A stretch of 64,000 nucleotides of DNA. Origin: Micrasema longulum (lineage: Eukaryota; Arthropoda; Insecta; Trichoptera; Brachycentridae). The translations under genes were made by a program, and so were the position numbers. Where the stretch lies: positions 1 to 64,000 of the forward strand of contig JAGVSM010001257.1 in NCBI GenBank assembly GCA_022494885.1, given 5' to 3'. This document shows positions 35,043 through 45,894 of the stretch, piece after piece. Under the pieces are notes generated by a model that saw only the letters and a list, made by a program, of their open reading frames with translations, was not told the origin of the DNA and searched no databases. The number at the start of each line of letters is the position of its first letter. Position 1 is the stretch's first letter.

Positions 35043-35767
35043 CGTTCATATAACGGCTCAAAAACATCGCTTAGTTCCGAAACGCATCTCGTCTGTCTGC
35101 TCCCCATTTCTTAATAATATCTTGTCTATTTTAAGATCACATAATATTTGGTTTACTTTTGTACTTATTCTTTGTTGTGGTAAATAAGAATATGAACATA
35201 ATTGTTTTTTCCCCCCTTAAAACTTTTTTCGAAAATATTACCTAAAGGCCATAAAACAGGTTCAAAATCATCTTGTCCATAATGGATCTAAATATATTTT
35301 TTTAATTCCATCATATTTTAGAAATGTTGTTATTTTCGTTAACGCTATATTTAATTAAACTTAATGAGATTTTTTTCTTTTTTCAATACATATACGCACT
35401 GGTAAAATGATAGTAATATTGTATCGGTATATCGTTTTGATTAAATGTGAACCCTGGATCTCACGTTTTTCACGTCTCTGAGGGAGTTTTTCGTTACAAG
35501 ATTCTCTTACTTTTTTAGCATATTATTCTTTGGATATTATGTATACTAATGTGTTTTTTTTTTATATATACCTAATTTTACCTAATTATTTCTATATGTA
35601 TGAATTAAGATATTTTATTTTGTAATGTACATATATATGAATAAACAAATGATAAATGATAAAATGTATAAACGCGCCGTTATTCCAAGAGACCTGTTCG
35701 AGTTGTACGTTGAAAATTAGCATTTTAGAATACGTCGTACCTATTATAATAAAATTTCTAATCGCAA
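35043..35767. other. No gene seen
   Basis: AT-rich, no supported feature. Confidence 0.4.
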
Positions 35768-35876
35768 TGATGCAATAACTTATATTTACATATTAGTTAC
35801 CAATTAAAAATACTTGGTACACTTCCACTTATTTATTTGACCAATTAGCGCTTTCTCCCTCTAATGGGCATCTTCA
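35768..35876 (+). mobile_element. Half of the 239-bp foldback element (family Y)
   Basis: One arm of the element at 37056-37294: ATTAAAAATACTTGGTACAC, TTCCACTTATTTATTTG, CCAATTAGCGCTTTC, CCCTCTAATGGGCATCTTCA. The second arm is missing. Confidence 0.75.
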
Positions 35877-36075
35877 ATCGCAGCTTACGTACCAAAAATA
35901 TTTATCAGTATTTTTATTGTTTTTTTTTTAAATTTTAATGTTTGTCTCTTCGTTAATTTATTCTGCGTTTGGGCGGATGAAGAATACAGATTCGACATAA
36001 AATTAGTTAAAATGTTAATATATAAATGACTGACTTGATCTTGGTTTGCATGATTCACATCTTGGTTTGCGATCT

Positions 36076-37022
36076 CAAAAGACGCGAAACGGGGATGTGT
36101 AATGTCACCATGGTTGTTTAATCTATACATGGACAACTGTATGAAAGAGATAGATGTATGGGTATTGGAGCAAAAATGGATAATTTTTTAGTATGCTGAT
36201 GATGCAGTTCTGTAAGCAAGCAGCAAGAATGATTTGCAACAAATAGTTTTTAGAATGTATGATGTATGCCTGGAGAGCGAATTGGCGTTAAACGAAAGTA
36301 AGTCAAAAGTGATGGTATTTGAAAGGGGAAGTGAGGTTACTGACTGCATAACAAATGTAAACAACGAATGTCTTGAACAAGTAGAAGAATTTGTGTATCT
36401 GGGAAGCATTTATCAAGAGATGGAAGAGTAGAAAAAGATGTTGAAAGGAGTGTGAACGCGGGCAGCAAAATGAACGGATCACTAAGTACAGTAATTTGTA
36501 ATAAAAATATGTCAATCGAAGCTAAACTGGCAGTGCACAACGGAGTTTTAGTCCCAACACTTATGTATGGAAGTGAAACATGGAACTGGCAGAGGAAGGA
36601 TGAAAACCGAATGAACGCGGTCTAAATGCGATCTCTTAGACGAATGTGTGGGAAATCAATGTTTGACAGGGTTACGAATGATGAAATCAGGCGAGAGTAT
36701 AAATCTAAGTCCAGTATAATTGATAAGATTAAGAAAGGATCTCTGAGATTGTTTGGTCACGTAGAACGAATGGACGAAAGAATGGTAAAACGAGTATATA
36801 TGACGAATATGAACGGTAACGTGAGACGAGGACGACCAAGGAAGACGTGGCATGATCAGATAAACCAAAATATTCAGTCTGGTCATGTCAAAAGCAGACA
36901 GAACCGAAGGGCATGTATGACAAGATGAATGAATATGGAAGAAGCTACGTGTGTGACGGTCCATTCTCTCTGCCTACCCCTACGGGTAAATGGCGTTATA
37001 TTAGTAGTAGTAGGAGTAGTAG
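36076..37022 (+). mobile_element. 5'-truncated LINE with RT palm and C-terminus, degenerate
   Basis: Reads GCVMSPWLFNLYMDNCMKEI at 36090-36150 and YADDAVL at 36192-36212, so the catalytic YADD is intact. LALNESKSKVMVF follows, then YLGSIYQ. After several stops comes SLRRMCGKSMFDRV (36630-36670), RLFGHVERMDERMVKRVY (36750-36800), GRPRKTWHDQI (36830-36860) and a (TAGTAG)n tail. This order is typical of endonuclease-type LINE ORF2 products that recur in insect genomes; I do not fix the clade. Stops at 36213 and 36429-36431 make it a pseudogene. Confidence 0.85.
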
Positions 37023-37055
37023 ACTTGATATAAAACATCTTATTAATATTATTTG

Positions 37056-37294
37056 AATGATGTAATTACTTATATTTACATACAAGTTATTAATTTAAAA
37101 ATACTTGGTACACTTCCACTTATTTATTTGGCTAATTAGCGCTTTCACCCTCTAATGGACATCTTCAAACTTCAGACCGGTCTGAAGATGCTCATTAGAG
37201 GGTGAAAGCGCTAATTGGCCAAATAAATAAGTGGAAGTGTACCAAGTATTTTTTAATTCATAACTTATATGTAAATATAAGTTATTACATCATT
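37056..37294. mobile_element. 239-bp foldback element (family Y)
   Basis: An inverted repeat over almost its whole length: arms of about 110 bp run from AATGATGTAATTACTTATAT to the complement at 37294. The exact centre is a perfect 18-bp palindrome CTTCAGACCGGTCTGAAG (37170-37187). Some arm differences keep it from being perfect. Non-coding. Confidence 0.85.
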
Positions 37295-37840
37295 ACAATG
37301 GAATTCCATCAAGAATTGAATAAAATAATATTATTTGAGTTGATAAATACCAAACGCCAATATGTCCACCCAATATTTTTTCTGATATTTGTTCTACAAA
37401 ATGTAGACAAAAAAATGAGATTATTTATGTACTGTTCAAATTAAAACCTGTCCTTATTATTTCAATAAATTACTGACAAAAAAATCTGTTTCAATTCAGA
37501 AGCTAGTAGGTCCACATGGACACTGGTGGATCGTTGTGGACATACCCGGGTTTGATATTTATCAACTCATTTGCACTATACCAACGAGCGAAGCAATGTA
37601 TTTATTTTTATAGAATATATTGTTTATACATATGTATGAAAATGTTATGCACTTATTTAATTGCACAAAAAAATTGTTTCTATAATATTTTGTAAAACAT
37701 GTTAAGATTTTCGATAAATTTAATATATAACATTGAATATGTTTTTAGCGGAAATAACAGATAGTCTAGTCGCCTTCGTCGTATATTACAATGTGCTGTT
37801 TTATGATATTATAAACGTGTTTATTAAACATCTCGTGTGC
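37295..37840. other. No gene seen
   Basis: AT-rich, no supported feature. Confidence 0.4.
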
Positions 37841-38010
37841 CTGTTACGGCGACACCGGCCAACAACGGTGTGTTCGCACCTCTCTCCTGTCGAGATAGCG
37901 TCGGGACGGATAGCGGCGCGACGGATTCCGGCGGCGACGCGGCCGCAAATAGAGTTTCATTCACAAGCTTCTAGCGCAGCGCGGCGCGGGACGTCCTTTG
38001 CGCACAAAGA
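37841..38010. promoter_or_regulatory. CpG-rich island, possible promoter or regulatory block
   Basis: Sharp rise in G+C with many CG dinucleotides (GGCGCGACGGATTCCGGCGG, GCGCAGCGCGGCGCGGGACG) inside AT-rich DNA. A 120-codon plus frame spans it (37733-38095), but its composition follows the island and no domain is seen. It may be a promoter, 5' UTR or insulator. Strand unclear. Confidence 0.35.
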
Positions 38011-38133
38011 GTCTGTCTTTATTTTTTTTAGAAATGCTTTTAAGCCGAACTTTAAATATAATCTAAGCTATTGCGAAGTTCTGGTTGTATATTAATCGTT
38101 AATTTCAATCCTTAAAATCGAGTACCGAGTTAA

Positions 38134-38350
38134 AATATATATTTTTATTTATATCCCTACAGAGATGAGGTAGAATTTTTTTCAAATTCAGGATTATGGA
38201 TATTCGAGCGTTTACAGGGCTTATGACCTGTCATTGGCTGGGTTAAGTGGCCACTTTAAGTGCTACAACATTCCCCATTCCGCTTATTAGCGAATATCCA
38301 CAAAATTCTACCTCATCTCTGTAGGGATATAAATAAAAATATATACCTAC
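38134..38350. mobile_element. FB-core element captured between new inverted arms
   Basis: The centre (TTTACAGGGCTTATGACCTG, GTTAAGTGGCCACTTTAA) is FB. The arms are different: TATTTATATCCCTACAGAGA, then TGAGGTAGAATTTT on the left and their complement on the right (38290-38345), with GGATATTCG/CGAATATCC inside. The whole is a near-perfect stem-loop of about 210 bp. Confidence 0.8.
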
Positions 38351-39230
38351 TCCCCCTTGGGAGAAAATCCAGATTTGTATAAGTACACGTACCAAAAATA
38401 ATGTTGTGTTAAAATACATACATTTTATTTTAGTAACGATTCAATACATTTTTTGTATTACCGAATATTTCAACTATCACCCTTTAATTTTTTTAAACAT
38501 TCATTCTTACTACTTCGTTTGTTCTTTGTATACTTGAAAAAAAAATTATAATATATTTTTGATGATTTAATTTCTATGTATGTACAGTTACGTGCGCGAA
38601 GTAAGTTTTAATAGTTAGTGATTTCAGGTATTCTGAATCCTACTAAAATATAATATTAAAAACAAATAAATATATTTTTTAAATATGTTCATTGTCTTAA
38701 AATGTGATTTTGCCTTCTTTTGAATATATATTTTTTAAAAATTATGTTACATGCCTTTATCGCCTTTTTTTTAAAAACGGACAACATATTTATCTTGACA
38801 CCACGTTGACACCTATACTTAAGGTAAAAGTTTTTTAATGAATCTTTCATGGCGGTTTTCGAGAAATGCGTTCTTATTTTATGTCAACCCCAATAATTCT
38901 ACTGTATCATTTTGCAAAAAAAAACAATAATGTATTCTCCTTCCTTGTTTTCTCCTCGATTCCCTCGATTGAATGCGAACAGAAAGAGGTATCGAAAATG
39001 CTCACTCTCGTCTTCTTGACATTCCATTTTAAAGGCTTGAAATCAAATAAAATAATACATGTAATTTAAAAGCAAATACAATATCTTGGTTATTTTTTAT
39101 ACTTTTTTTTTCTCCGTGCACATGTATGTAAAACACTACTTTGCTATGTTTCACAAACGTCAGTAATTAATAGTTGGAACGGATTTTTAATGTACCTAAA
39201 GCTGTAATTTTGAATCCATCCTTACGGCTT
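38351..39230. other. No gene seen
   Basis: AT-rich, no supported feature. A 67-codon frame at 38866-39069 is unrecognised. Confidence 0.4.
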
Positions 39231-39480
39231 ACTCCCCGTGTCAGATTCGCCCTGCAATGCGCCCAGTCTGGCCGCCGAAATAAATCAAATTGATTAATCG
39301 TGCTCGCGCAAATTAAATGTATAATTTGAATCCTGCGGTGCGAGGAATTATAATATTTACTCGCGACACTATCGCTATAGATAAATATGGCGGTGTGGGC
39401 GTTTGTTATGTCTCGGGCTGGGAATGTGAACCAGACTGCAGGTTTTACAGCATGCAGTGACCTTGCACTCGGCTCTTCTC
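39231..39480. promoter_or_regulatory. Single-copy block with Exd/Hox-type site
   Basis: GC-balanced sequence containing AAATTGATTAATCG. TGATTAATCG at 39291-39300 fits the composite Exd/Pbx-Hox consensus TGATNNATNN. Nearby ATTAAATGTATAATTTGAAT adds AT homeodomain cores. A cis-regulatory role is inference; chance matches of this length are expected in AT-rich DNA. Confidence 0.25.
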
Positions 39481-39584
39481 GTATTTCTCCCGAACGAAAG
39501 TATCATGACGTTAGTCCTAATGATAAACATACTCTTACTACGTTTGAAACTACGCATTCGTAATATATTTTTTGTATATATTTC

Positions 39585-39767
39585 AGAACCGGGTTGTGGT
39601 CCCATGGCCAGTGTCGCGGACTCGCGGATCAGAGGTACGAGATTCGAACTCCCCTCTACCCCAACTCGATTCCCATTTTTTAATATTGAGTTATTTACAA
39701 CTCGTTGAAAATGGCCCACAAAATTAAAATATTTGGGTGAATCGAAAGAACACAAATATTTATTAAA
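39585..39767 (+). mobile_element. SINE family B copy
   Basis: Head GGGTTGTGGTCCCATGGCCA, box-B like GATTCGAACTCCC, then CTCTACCCCAACTCG and ATTGAGTTATTTACAACTCG, ending AATATTTATTAAAG. Faces another copy 134 bp away. Confidence 0.85.
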
Positions 39768-39900
39768 GATACATTTTGAAAAATACAGTTCTGTGTTTAA
39801 AATAAAACCAGAATCCTGTGCGAGCGTTTTCGACTCTATGGTTTTTCTCAGGTAAAAATCCTGAAAAAGAATAAAAAAAAATTAATGGAAAAAGAAATAT

Positions 39901-40079
39901 TTTTGTTCTTATAATTTACCCAAATATTTATTTTTAGGGCCATTTTCAACTAAATATACAATTTCAAGTAAATAACTCCCTATTAGAAAATTCTAATCAA
40001 GTTGGGGTAGAGTGGAATTGGAACCACGGACCTTTGATCCGTGAGTCCGAGACACTAGCCACGGGACCACAACCCGATT
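39901..40079 (-). mobile_element. SINE family B copy, opposite orientation
   Basis: Minus-strand copy with the same head, box B and body as 39585-39767. The two form a long interrupted inverted repeat (arms about 180 bp). The 39784-39895 spacer resembles sequence near 62300-62390 (CTCAGGTAAAAATCCTGAAA), so it may be part of another repeat. Confidence 0.85.
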
Positions 40080-40102
40080 TAAAATTCTAGTGGGGTTAAA
40101 TC

Positions 40103-40350
40103 GGCCTCGTAGTTTAGTGGTTGGCGCTTTTGAATAACGTTTTTGAGGTCCCAGGTTCGTTCCCTGGCAAAACCGGCGTAAAAAATATGTGTTTCAATGG
40201 TGGTTTAACACCGCAATATTTCACTTCCTTTGGACTGGTACCTGAAGCGTAAGACTGATCACCTTACCTTCCATGTAACAAATGTTATGTAGATACGCTG
40301 CGATTGGAGTGACAGTGCAGTGCTCTGCGCACTACTGGATGTGAAAATGT
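40103..40350 (+). mobile_element. SINE family A copy
   Basis: Head GGCCTCGTAGTTTAGTGGTT (box-A like), box B CAGGTTCGTTCCCTGG, then TTTGGACTGGTACCTGAAGC and TAAGACTGATCACCTTACC. The tail is degraded. A substitution in box B (GGTTCGTTCCC) departs from the family. Confidence 0.8.
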
Positions 40351-41231
40351 TTTTTTTATTTTTTAAACTCTTTCTTTTACTTTTCTTTATTGACCGTAGA
40401 ACGCTTTTGCTGGCATCTTCATAACGTTCAATTTGTTTTTTAGGTGTTAACATAAATTTTGTCTGTTTTTTTTCAAATTTAAAAATGAGCACCAAAAGTG
40501 AAACAAAATGGTAAAGGTTATATTCATTCGAAATAAATTTTTCTGCTCTACAAGATATCATATGCCTTTTAGTTTCATATATTATTTTATTTTAATTAAA
40601 ACCTTAAAAATGGAAGGTCAAGTAGGCGAAAGTGAGGATTTTCGACACCTCCATCTGTTTTCGCTTTAAATCGACTGAATAAAAGAGAAAACAATTAAGA
40701 TAATATCATTATTGACTTATTTGTTGTGATTTTGTCGTTTTAGTTCGTTTTTGTCCAACATATCATTTTTAACGAAATTGAGTTAAGTGTTCATGAGTTC
40801 TGAGAAAGCCTTTATAAAATATAAAATAAAAAAGGTTTTTTTTTTTTTTTAAATGTTTTAGGGGTTTTTTGATTTTTTAACGAATTTTGTCTTAATCTGT
40901 GGTCATTATTTATGCCTATTTCGTAAAAAAAACTTTAAAGATCTTTTTCTGCAGATTTGTGTTTTGCTCTGTTGGATAAAAACGAACTGAAGCGATGATT
41001 TGTCCTCTTGTTCTCTTAATTTTGAGAAACGGACACAACATCTGTCACTCGATATAAGTTTAATTTCAATGTTTTTTTAAATTTTTATCCTGGGTTTCTG
41101 TCCTTTTGAACTTGCCTGTGGTGCTGCAAAAAAAATGTTTCCGTTACATAGTACATCGCTTAAAATTAAGAAATTATATATTTTGCCGTCATAACCATTT
41201 TTTTTCCGCACATATTGTACATATAATTTGT
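40351..41231. other. No gene seen
   Basis: AT-rich, including a T run at about 40836. A 100-codon minus frame at 40259-40561 is lysine/serine-rich, overlaps the SINE and is not called. Confidence 0.4.
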
Positions 41232-41435
41232 ACACCAACAGCATAGTATCTTAATCATTTTTTTGCATGAAGGTAAGACGATCAATCTAACGTTTCAGGT
41301 GTCAGTACGGGGAATATGATATAGTCTATTTTAAAAGCATTTTTAAATGAATATTTCATGTCAACCATGGCGCGATTGGAACCCGAGAGCTCTTGCGTAG
41401 TAGGCAAACGCGCTAACCACTTAACTACTAGGCGG
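41232..41435 (-). mobile_element. SINE family A copy, diverged
   Basis: Minus strand: CGCCTAGTAGTTAAGTGGTT head, TCGGGTTCCAATCGC (box B decayed), ACCTGAAACGTTAGATTGAT body, ending near a decayed tail at 41232. Confidence 0.75.
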
Positions 41436-41779
41436 ACAATATGAACATACCTAAAATATCTCAGTTATTTAACAGACTTCCGAGCGCTGTTTCACCCCTT
41501 TTAATAATGGTTAGAACTTCTTTAATACAGAGACAATTCTTCTACAAAGGACAAAAGCTAATATATATACATATAAGCTAATACTAGAACCATGGAAATG
41601 TTGTAAGAGACACAAGCTAAAGAAGATACTAACTACTTTCCTCTGTGAAATTGGTCGCAGAGAGTCTGAGGGGTTGAAGGTGGCTGTTAGATGGCCACCA
41701 CATGTTCTTATTCGAATTGTAATGATATAATTTAACTTTTTTATTTATTGAATTTTTGGAGATCCTCATTTCTTTTTAC
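41436..41779. other. Unclassified; possible LINE C-terminus trace
   Basis: 41455-41580 can be read as QLFNRLPSAVSPLL then RTSLIQRQFFYKGQKL, loosely like LINE ORF2 ends. The match is too weak to call. Confidence 0.2.
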
Positions 41780-42110
41780 ATGGTTTTTTTACAGTTTTTT
41801 TACTATATTTGTAAATATATATATACATATTTTAAAAAAATTATATCTTTTACTCTGATTTTTTTTTTACTACGTGCTTTACTATGTTTTTTTTAAATAT
41901 GTTTTTTGCTATACATACATATTTTACTATGTTTCTTTTCATGTATTTTGTTTTTGCTACGTTTTTTACTGAATTTTTAAATATGTTTTTTTACTATGTC
42001 TTTTATCACATTTTTTACTATGTTTTTCACTATATTTTTACTGTCTACTACCTTTATTATTTTTTTCTATGAATTGATAACTGTTTTTTATAATTTTTTT
42101 TGACTGTCTT
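41780..42110 (+). repeat. Degenerate T-rich tandem repeat (TTTTTTACTATG-like)
   Basis: Repeated variants of TTTTTTACTATGT at irregular 13-25 base spacing (41785 to 42050), very low in complexity. The open frame inside (62 codons, F/Y/M-rich) is an artefact of this composition. Confidence 0.75.
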
Positions 42111-42149
42111 AGTACGGGGTAAATAACCTTAGTTGGACAATTAAAGCAA

Positions 42150-42215
42150 CTTTTTATAAATGCGTAATTATATATATATATAATATGATAATAATAAATA
42201 AATAAATAATTAGAA
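42150..42215. repeat. AT microsatellite cluster
   Basis: ATATATATATATA followed by AATAATAATAAATAAATAAA-type runs. Simple sequence. Confidence 0.8.
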
Positions 42216-42390
42216 TTATATTTTTATCAAATACAGAAATGCAGAAATGCACAGTGAGATGTCATTCTAAAATTGCTGCGCGTATTACTTTGTATCTAAT
42301 ATCGCTAGACATCGTGCTGAGTATGTGCGTTTGTCTAGAGCAGTGGTTCCCAAACATATTATGTCCACAGACCCCTTCTGCGGGTTGAAC

Positions 42391-42566
42391 GTGTTGCGGT
42401 TCCTTTGGCTCGTGTCGCCGACTCACAGACCAAAAGTCAGACGTTCGAGCCCCCCTCTACCGCAACTTGATTCCTATTTTCTGATAGTGAGTTATTTACA
42501 ACTCGTTAAAAATGGCCCCAAAATTGATATATTAGAGTAAATCATAAGAAGGGAAATATTTCCTTA
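42391..42566 (+). mobile_element. SINE family B copy inside the hAT
   Basis: TTGCGGTTCCTTTGGCTCG, then ACGTTCGAGCCCCCCTCTAC and TGAGTTATTTACAACTCG. The head is partly lost against the hAT end. Confidence 0.75.
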
Positions 42567-42835
42567 AAAAAAACCCGGCCCGAAAACCCCAAATTATAAA
42601 TAAATAATGGAATATAATATGAATAAAAATAATAGTGTTTATCGAGTCGAAAGTTATTTAGCATCAATCGGCTATAACAAACATTATAAATTAATGATGT
42701 CTAGAATAGTCGAGTGCATGTAAGAGTATGTCTATGAGTTTTAGACTTATGTTTGTCAGATTCAAGATTGGATTTACAGGAGTTATTTTAATAATATGCT
42801 CCTGTGAATTCAGACTGCCAATCTGAAAAGGATAA

Positions 42836-43084
42836 GGTGTAATAATTCAATTAGATGAATCTCACCCGCATAAATAAAGGTTTCAGCTCTTTAACTTCAC
42901 TAAAATCAACATATGAAAGAATTGAAGGAATATAGATGTTCAAATATGGGCAGAATGGTGAATGTTAAACAGTGTGTAAAGTGGCCACTTAAACCAGCCA
43001 TTGACAGGTCATAAGCCCTGTAGCTGTCTAGACTTCTATATTACCTTATCTAAAATGTTCTTCATATCTGTTGTAATATGTTAA
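42836..43084 (-). mobile_element. FB family copy inside the hAT
   Basis: Minus orientation: AATTCAATTAGATGAATCTC, AAAGGTTTCAGCTCTTTAAC, AACAGTGTGTAAAGTGGCCA, CATTGACAGGTCATAAGCCC, then TCTAGACTTCTATATTACC. Half of the palindrome. Confidence 0.85.
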
Positions 43085-43442
43085 TGAAAAGGATAAGTTT
43101 TAAACAAGTGTGATGAATGAAAAAAAGACGATGAGAGAGTAGTACTTGCGGGAGATTTGTGGGGGGGAACTCGAAAAGACATGGGATGGAGTCAGCCCTA
43201 GGCATGTTCGGGGATGGAAGGCAGAATGATAATGGAAGAAGACTGCTACAGGTATGTCTGGAATGGAACTTTTTCTTATCAATTAACTTAAATAAAATAT
43301 AACTTTACTTATGAATTAAAGGTACAAGAAGATATTAAATGTGTTTAAAATAAATATGCAACAAAGTCTATCTTCGTTACAATAAATATACGTATAATGA
43401 TACTGATTTCTGTTCAAAATTTGTAAAAAGGTTACGTGCACG

Positions 43443-44665
43443 CAGTAGCGTGCCTAGGGTTTACGAGTAAGGCAAGCCCATATATATATTTTTTTAAATC
43501 ACATGTGGTGTAATTCTCTGACAGCCTCATAGTATAGTGGCCAGCGCATTGAACTACCATGTAAAAGGTCTCGGGTTCGATTCCCGACATGGTTGACATG
43601 AAATATTTATTTAAATAGGTGTTTTACACTAGAATGTGTCATAGTCCCTGGACTGGTACTTGAAGCGTAAGACTGATCATCTTACCTTTATGTAGCAAAA
43701 ATGATCAAGATACACTGCGATTGCAGTACTCTATGCACCATTTGGTGCGGAAAAAGAAATGATGATGAATTCATTTGTGTGAAAACATGATGTGAGCTTT
43801 CTTCACTACAGTTGTACAGTCTACAAAGCATCCAAAAGGCATATTATGACGAATAACAATATTTTTTTTTAATATGCATAGGATAATCTTTCTGAGGTCG
43901 TTTAAATAAACGAAATCAATAAAACACAATATTATTTTATGTAAAGGAATTCCTCAGATATCAACCATTACCAATAAGTAACATCAATATAATATGGCGT
44001 GCGTAGAGTTGAATAATAGTCATCGGAACCCATAGATACATAAATATAAATTATAATTGATAGAAGATATAGAAAAAAGGAAAGTAGATAGGCAAATAAA
44101 AAAGAAACGTCGGCCATATCCGAATTCATTTTATATATGACGTTTGCACAAAATGAAGTAAATTATCGTAAATTTTAACCAGTACGGGTCTTTATACAAT
44201 TAAAATAAAAAAAACCGTTTAAAATTATCAAATTCCGTAAAAAAGAGCATAATAAACAATCGTAAAGTTTGTTCGATACGAAATACGAGAGGCGCTCTCT
44301 GCCAACTTTACCCTAAAGAAGCTGGCTTCAGATTCCCATATAAAACTTATCATATACAGACAAACATTTGATGAGTTTACTGTTTGCATCACATGCGAGT
44401 TGCACCGTGAAATAAGCCCCATAAGAAGCCCACGTGCGTGAGCAAGATAAGAAGACATAGTGTCGTTCTCGCACACAGATTTCATGCGGTTCGGATCTCG
44501 GGATGCAAACAGTACCAACGTCGAACAGATCTCTAATTCTCATGCGGCGCGAAATTTAAACAACGAAATGAATTATTTTTAAGCGTTTGGTTCAGATTTG
44601 ATTATTTTGAAATAAAATTAATAGGCAAGCCCGGCTTATGGGCTTCTATGGAAATACCGCCACTG
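43443..44665. mobile_element. Second hAT element, nested in the first
   Basis: Begins CAGTAGCGTGCCTAGG and ends GGAAATACCGCCACTG. The 8-bp duplication CGTGCACG is perfect on both sides (43435-43442 and 44666-44673). Subterminal GGCAAGCCC words occur in inverted orientation at both ends (43482, 44623). Length is 1223 bp, with a SINE A at 43524-43769. Open minus frames at 44228-44543 (96 and 71 codons) are unrecognised; they could be decayed transposase, but no motif supports that. Confidence 0.9.
43524..43769 (+). mobile_element. SINE family A copy inside the nested hAT
   Basis: Head GCCTCATAGTATAGTGGCCA, perfect box B GGTTCGATTCC at 43574, body GTCCCTGGACTGGTACTTGA, tail AAATGATGATGA. One of the best-preserved copies, third level of nesting. 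Confidence 0.9.
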
Positions 44666-45000
44666 CGTGCACGTTACAACACGCACAAAATAGAATTACA
44701 TTTTTTATTAGATTATGACTCTTTAGTGCCATATTTTAGACAAGTTATAACTTGTATTTTGTAATTTTTATGTACCTACTCTTTTACTCAGGACATAAAA
44801 ATGACTACCAATTTATTTGTTGATTTTTAATTATGATACTTAAAATGGGTCACAATTATTTAATTTTACATTAAACTTGCGGACCCCCTGACGTTGTCCT
44901 CGCACTTGTAATTTAATTTCAGTTTTCCACAGACCCCCAAAGTGGTTCCACGGACCCCCGGGGGTCCGAAGAAACCACTTTGGGAACAAGTGGTCTAGAG

Positions 45001-45299
45001 TGTCTAGACAGGTTGGAATATCACGGCACGGAAGCGAGAGGGCAGTATCGCTTGGTACATAGTTGGCTTTTACGTGTATAGTAACATACATTAATACAAC
45101 TTATAATAACGTTTAATTATAAAATTTATATGATCTACGAGTTACTATTATAAACGTAGGAGTAGAGTTTTAGAATAAAATATTAAACTGATACCAAATA
45201 CTTAATTATTCACAAAAAAAATCTGTTTGCATGAAATTTATTACTATTATAATTTCAAATATATTTAGTGTGTTCATATTTTTTAAAAATTATAAGTAC
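45001..45299. other. No gene seen
   Basis: The first bases (TGTCTAGACAGG) repeat the TCTAGA target. Otherwise AT-rich. Confidence 0.4.
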
Positions 45300-45760
45300 C
45301 TTTTACATTAAACTTATGGCATATGTATAAGTCACTGTACAACTCTGTTCCGGAATATCTAAGGAAACTTTGAATTCCAGATGAACCAGCTGACATACGT
45401 CTTACGCTTAGATCAGATACATCTACGTCGAAAGGAAAAGTTATTATACCTCTACGCAAACAGCGCACCAAATTCGGTGAACGCGCATTTGCGGTCGCAG
45501 GCCCTATGGCATGGAATGCTCTCCCAGCAGAAGTGCGAAACTGTGAGAGTGATGTGATTTTTCGGAAAAATCTTAAAACTTGTTCTCTAAAGCATTTGAA
45601 TAAATCCGTAGCATGTGATTACAAAGTAAATTGTTTTACTTAAATTACAAATTCAAAAAGTTTAAATTAAAATTATTTATTTATGTAATCACTGTACAGC
45701 GCCTTTGATGTATCATATTACGAAAATAGCGCTATATAAGTTATCCGTAATAATTTGTAT
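45300..45760 (+). mobile_element. LINE group C 3' end, copy 2, with ORF2 C-terminus
   Basis: 45320-45620 reads SLYNSVPEYLRKL, a stop, then PADIRLTLRSDTSTSKGKV, KFGERAFAVAGPMAWNALPA, EVRNCESDVIF and RKNLKTCSLKHLNK, typical of the C-terminus of CR1-like LINE ORF2. The 3' UTR contains AGCGCC...AGCGCT (45698-45733) and ends TAATAATTTG. It is the longer relative of 34806-35042. Confidence 0.85.
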
Positions 45761-45894
45761 CCATAATAAAGTATATAATTTAAAGGCTTAATAAATATTT
45801 ACAAAATATTATGTAAATCTAAAACCGTAAAATATAGTTAACTTTAAAGTAAGAAAACTAAAAAAATCATAATACGGTTATGAGGTAATATTAT

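Larger units (their letters stand above)
42341..44992. mobile_element. hAT transposon with nested insertions
   Basis: Starts CAGTGGTTCCCAAACATATT and ends in TTTGGGAACAAGTG. A perfect 8-bp duplication GTCTAGAG flanks it (42333-42340 and 44993-45000). Subterminal GGACCCC-rich blocks lie at 42370 and 44883-44970, with a GACCCCCGGGGGTC palindrome at 44953-44966. Length is 2652 bp, mostly later insertions: a SINE B, an FB copy and a second hAT with its own SINE. No transposase is recognisable. Confidence 0.9.

Noticed and set aside
39375..39755. 126-codon minus-strand frame
   Set aside because: Its first half is the SINE B copy read backwards. Not a gene.
41884..42072. 62-codon F/Y/M-rich frame resembling a membrane protein
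   Set aside because: Produced by a T-rich tandem repeat; no conserved content.
42150..42215. AT microsatellite as origin or matrix-attachment site
   Set aside because: Such runs are common throughout AT-rich insect DNA; nothing specific here.
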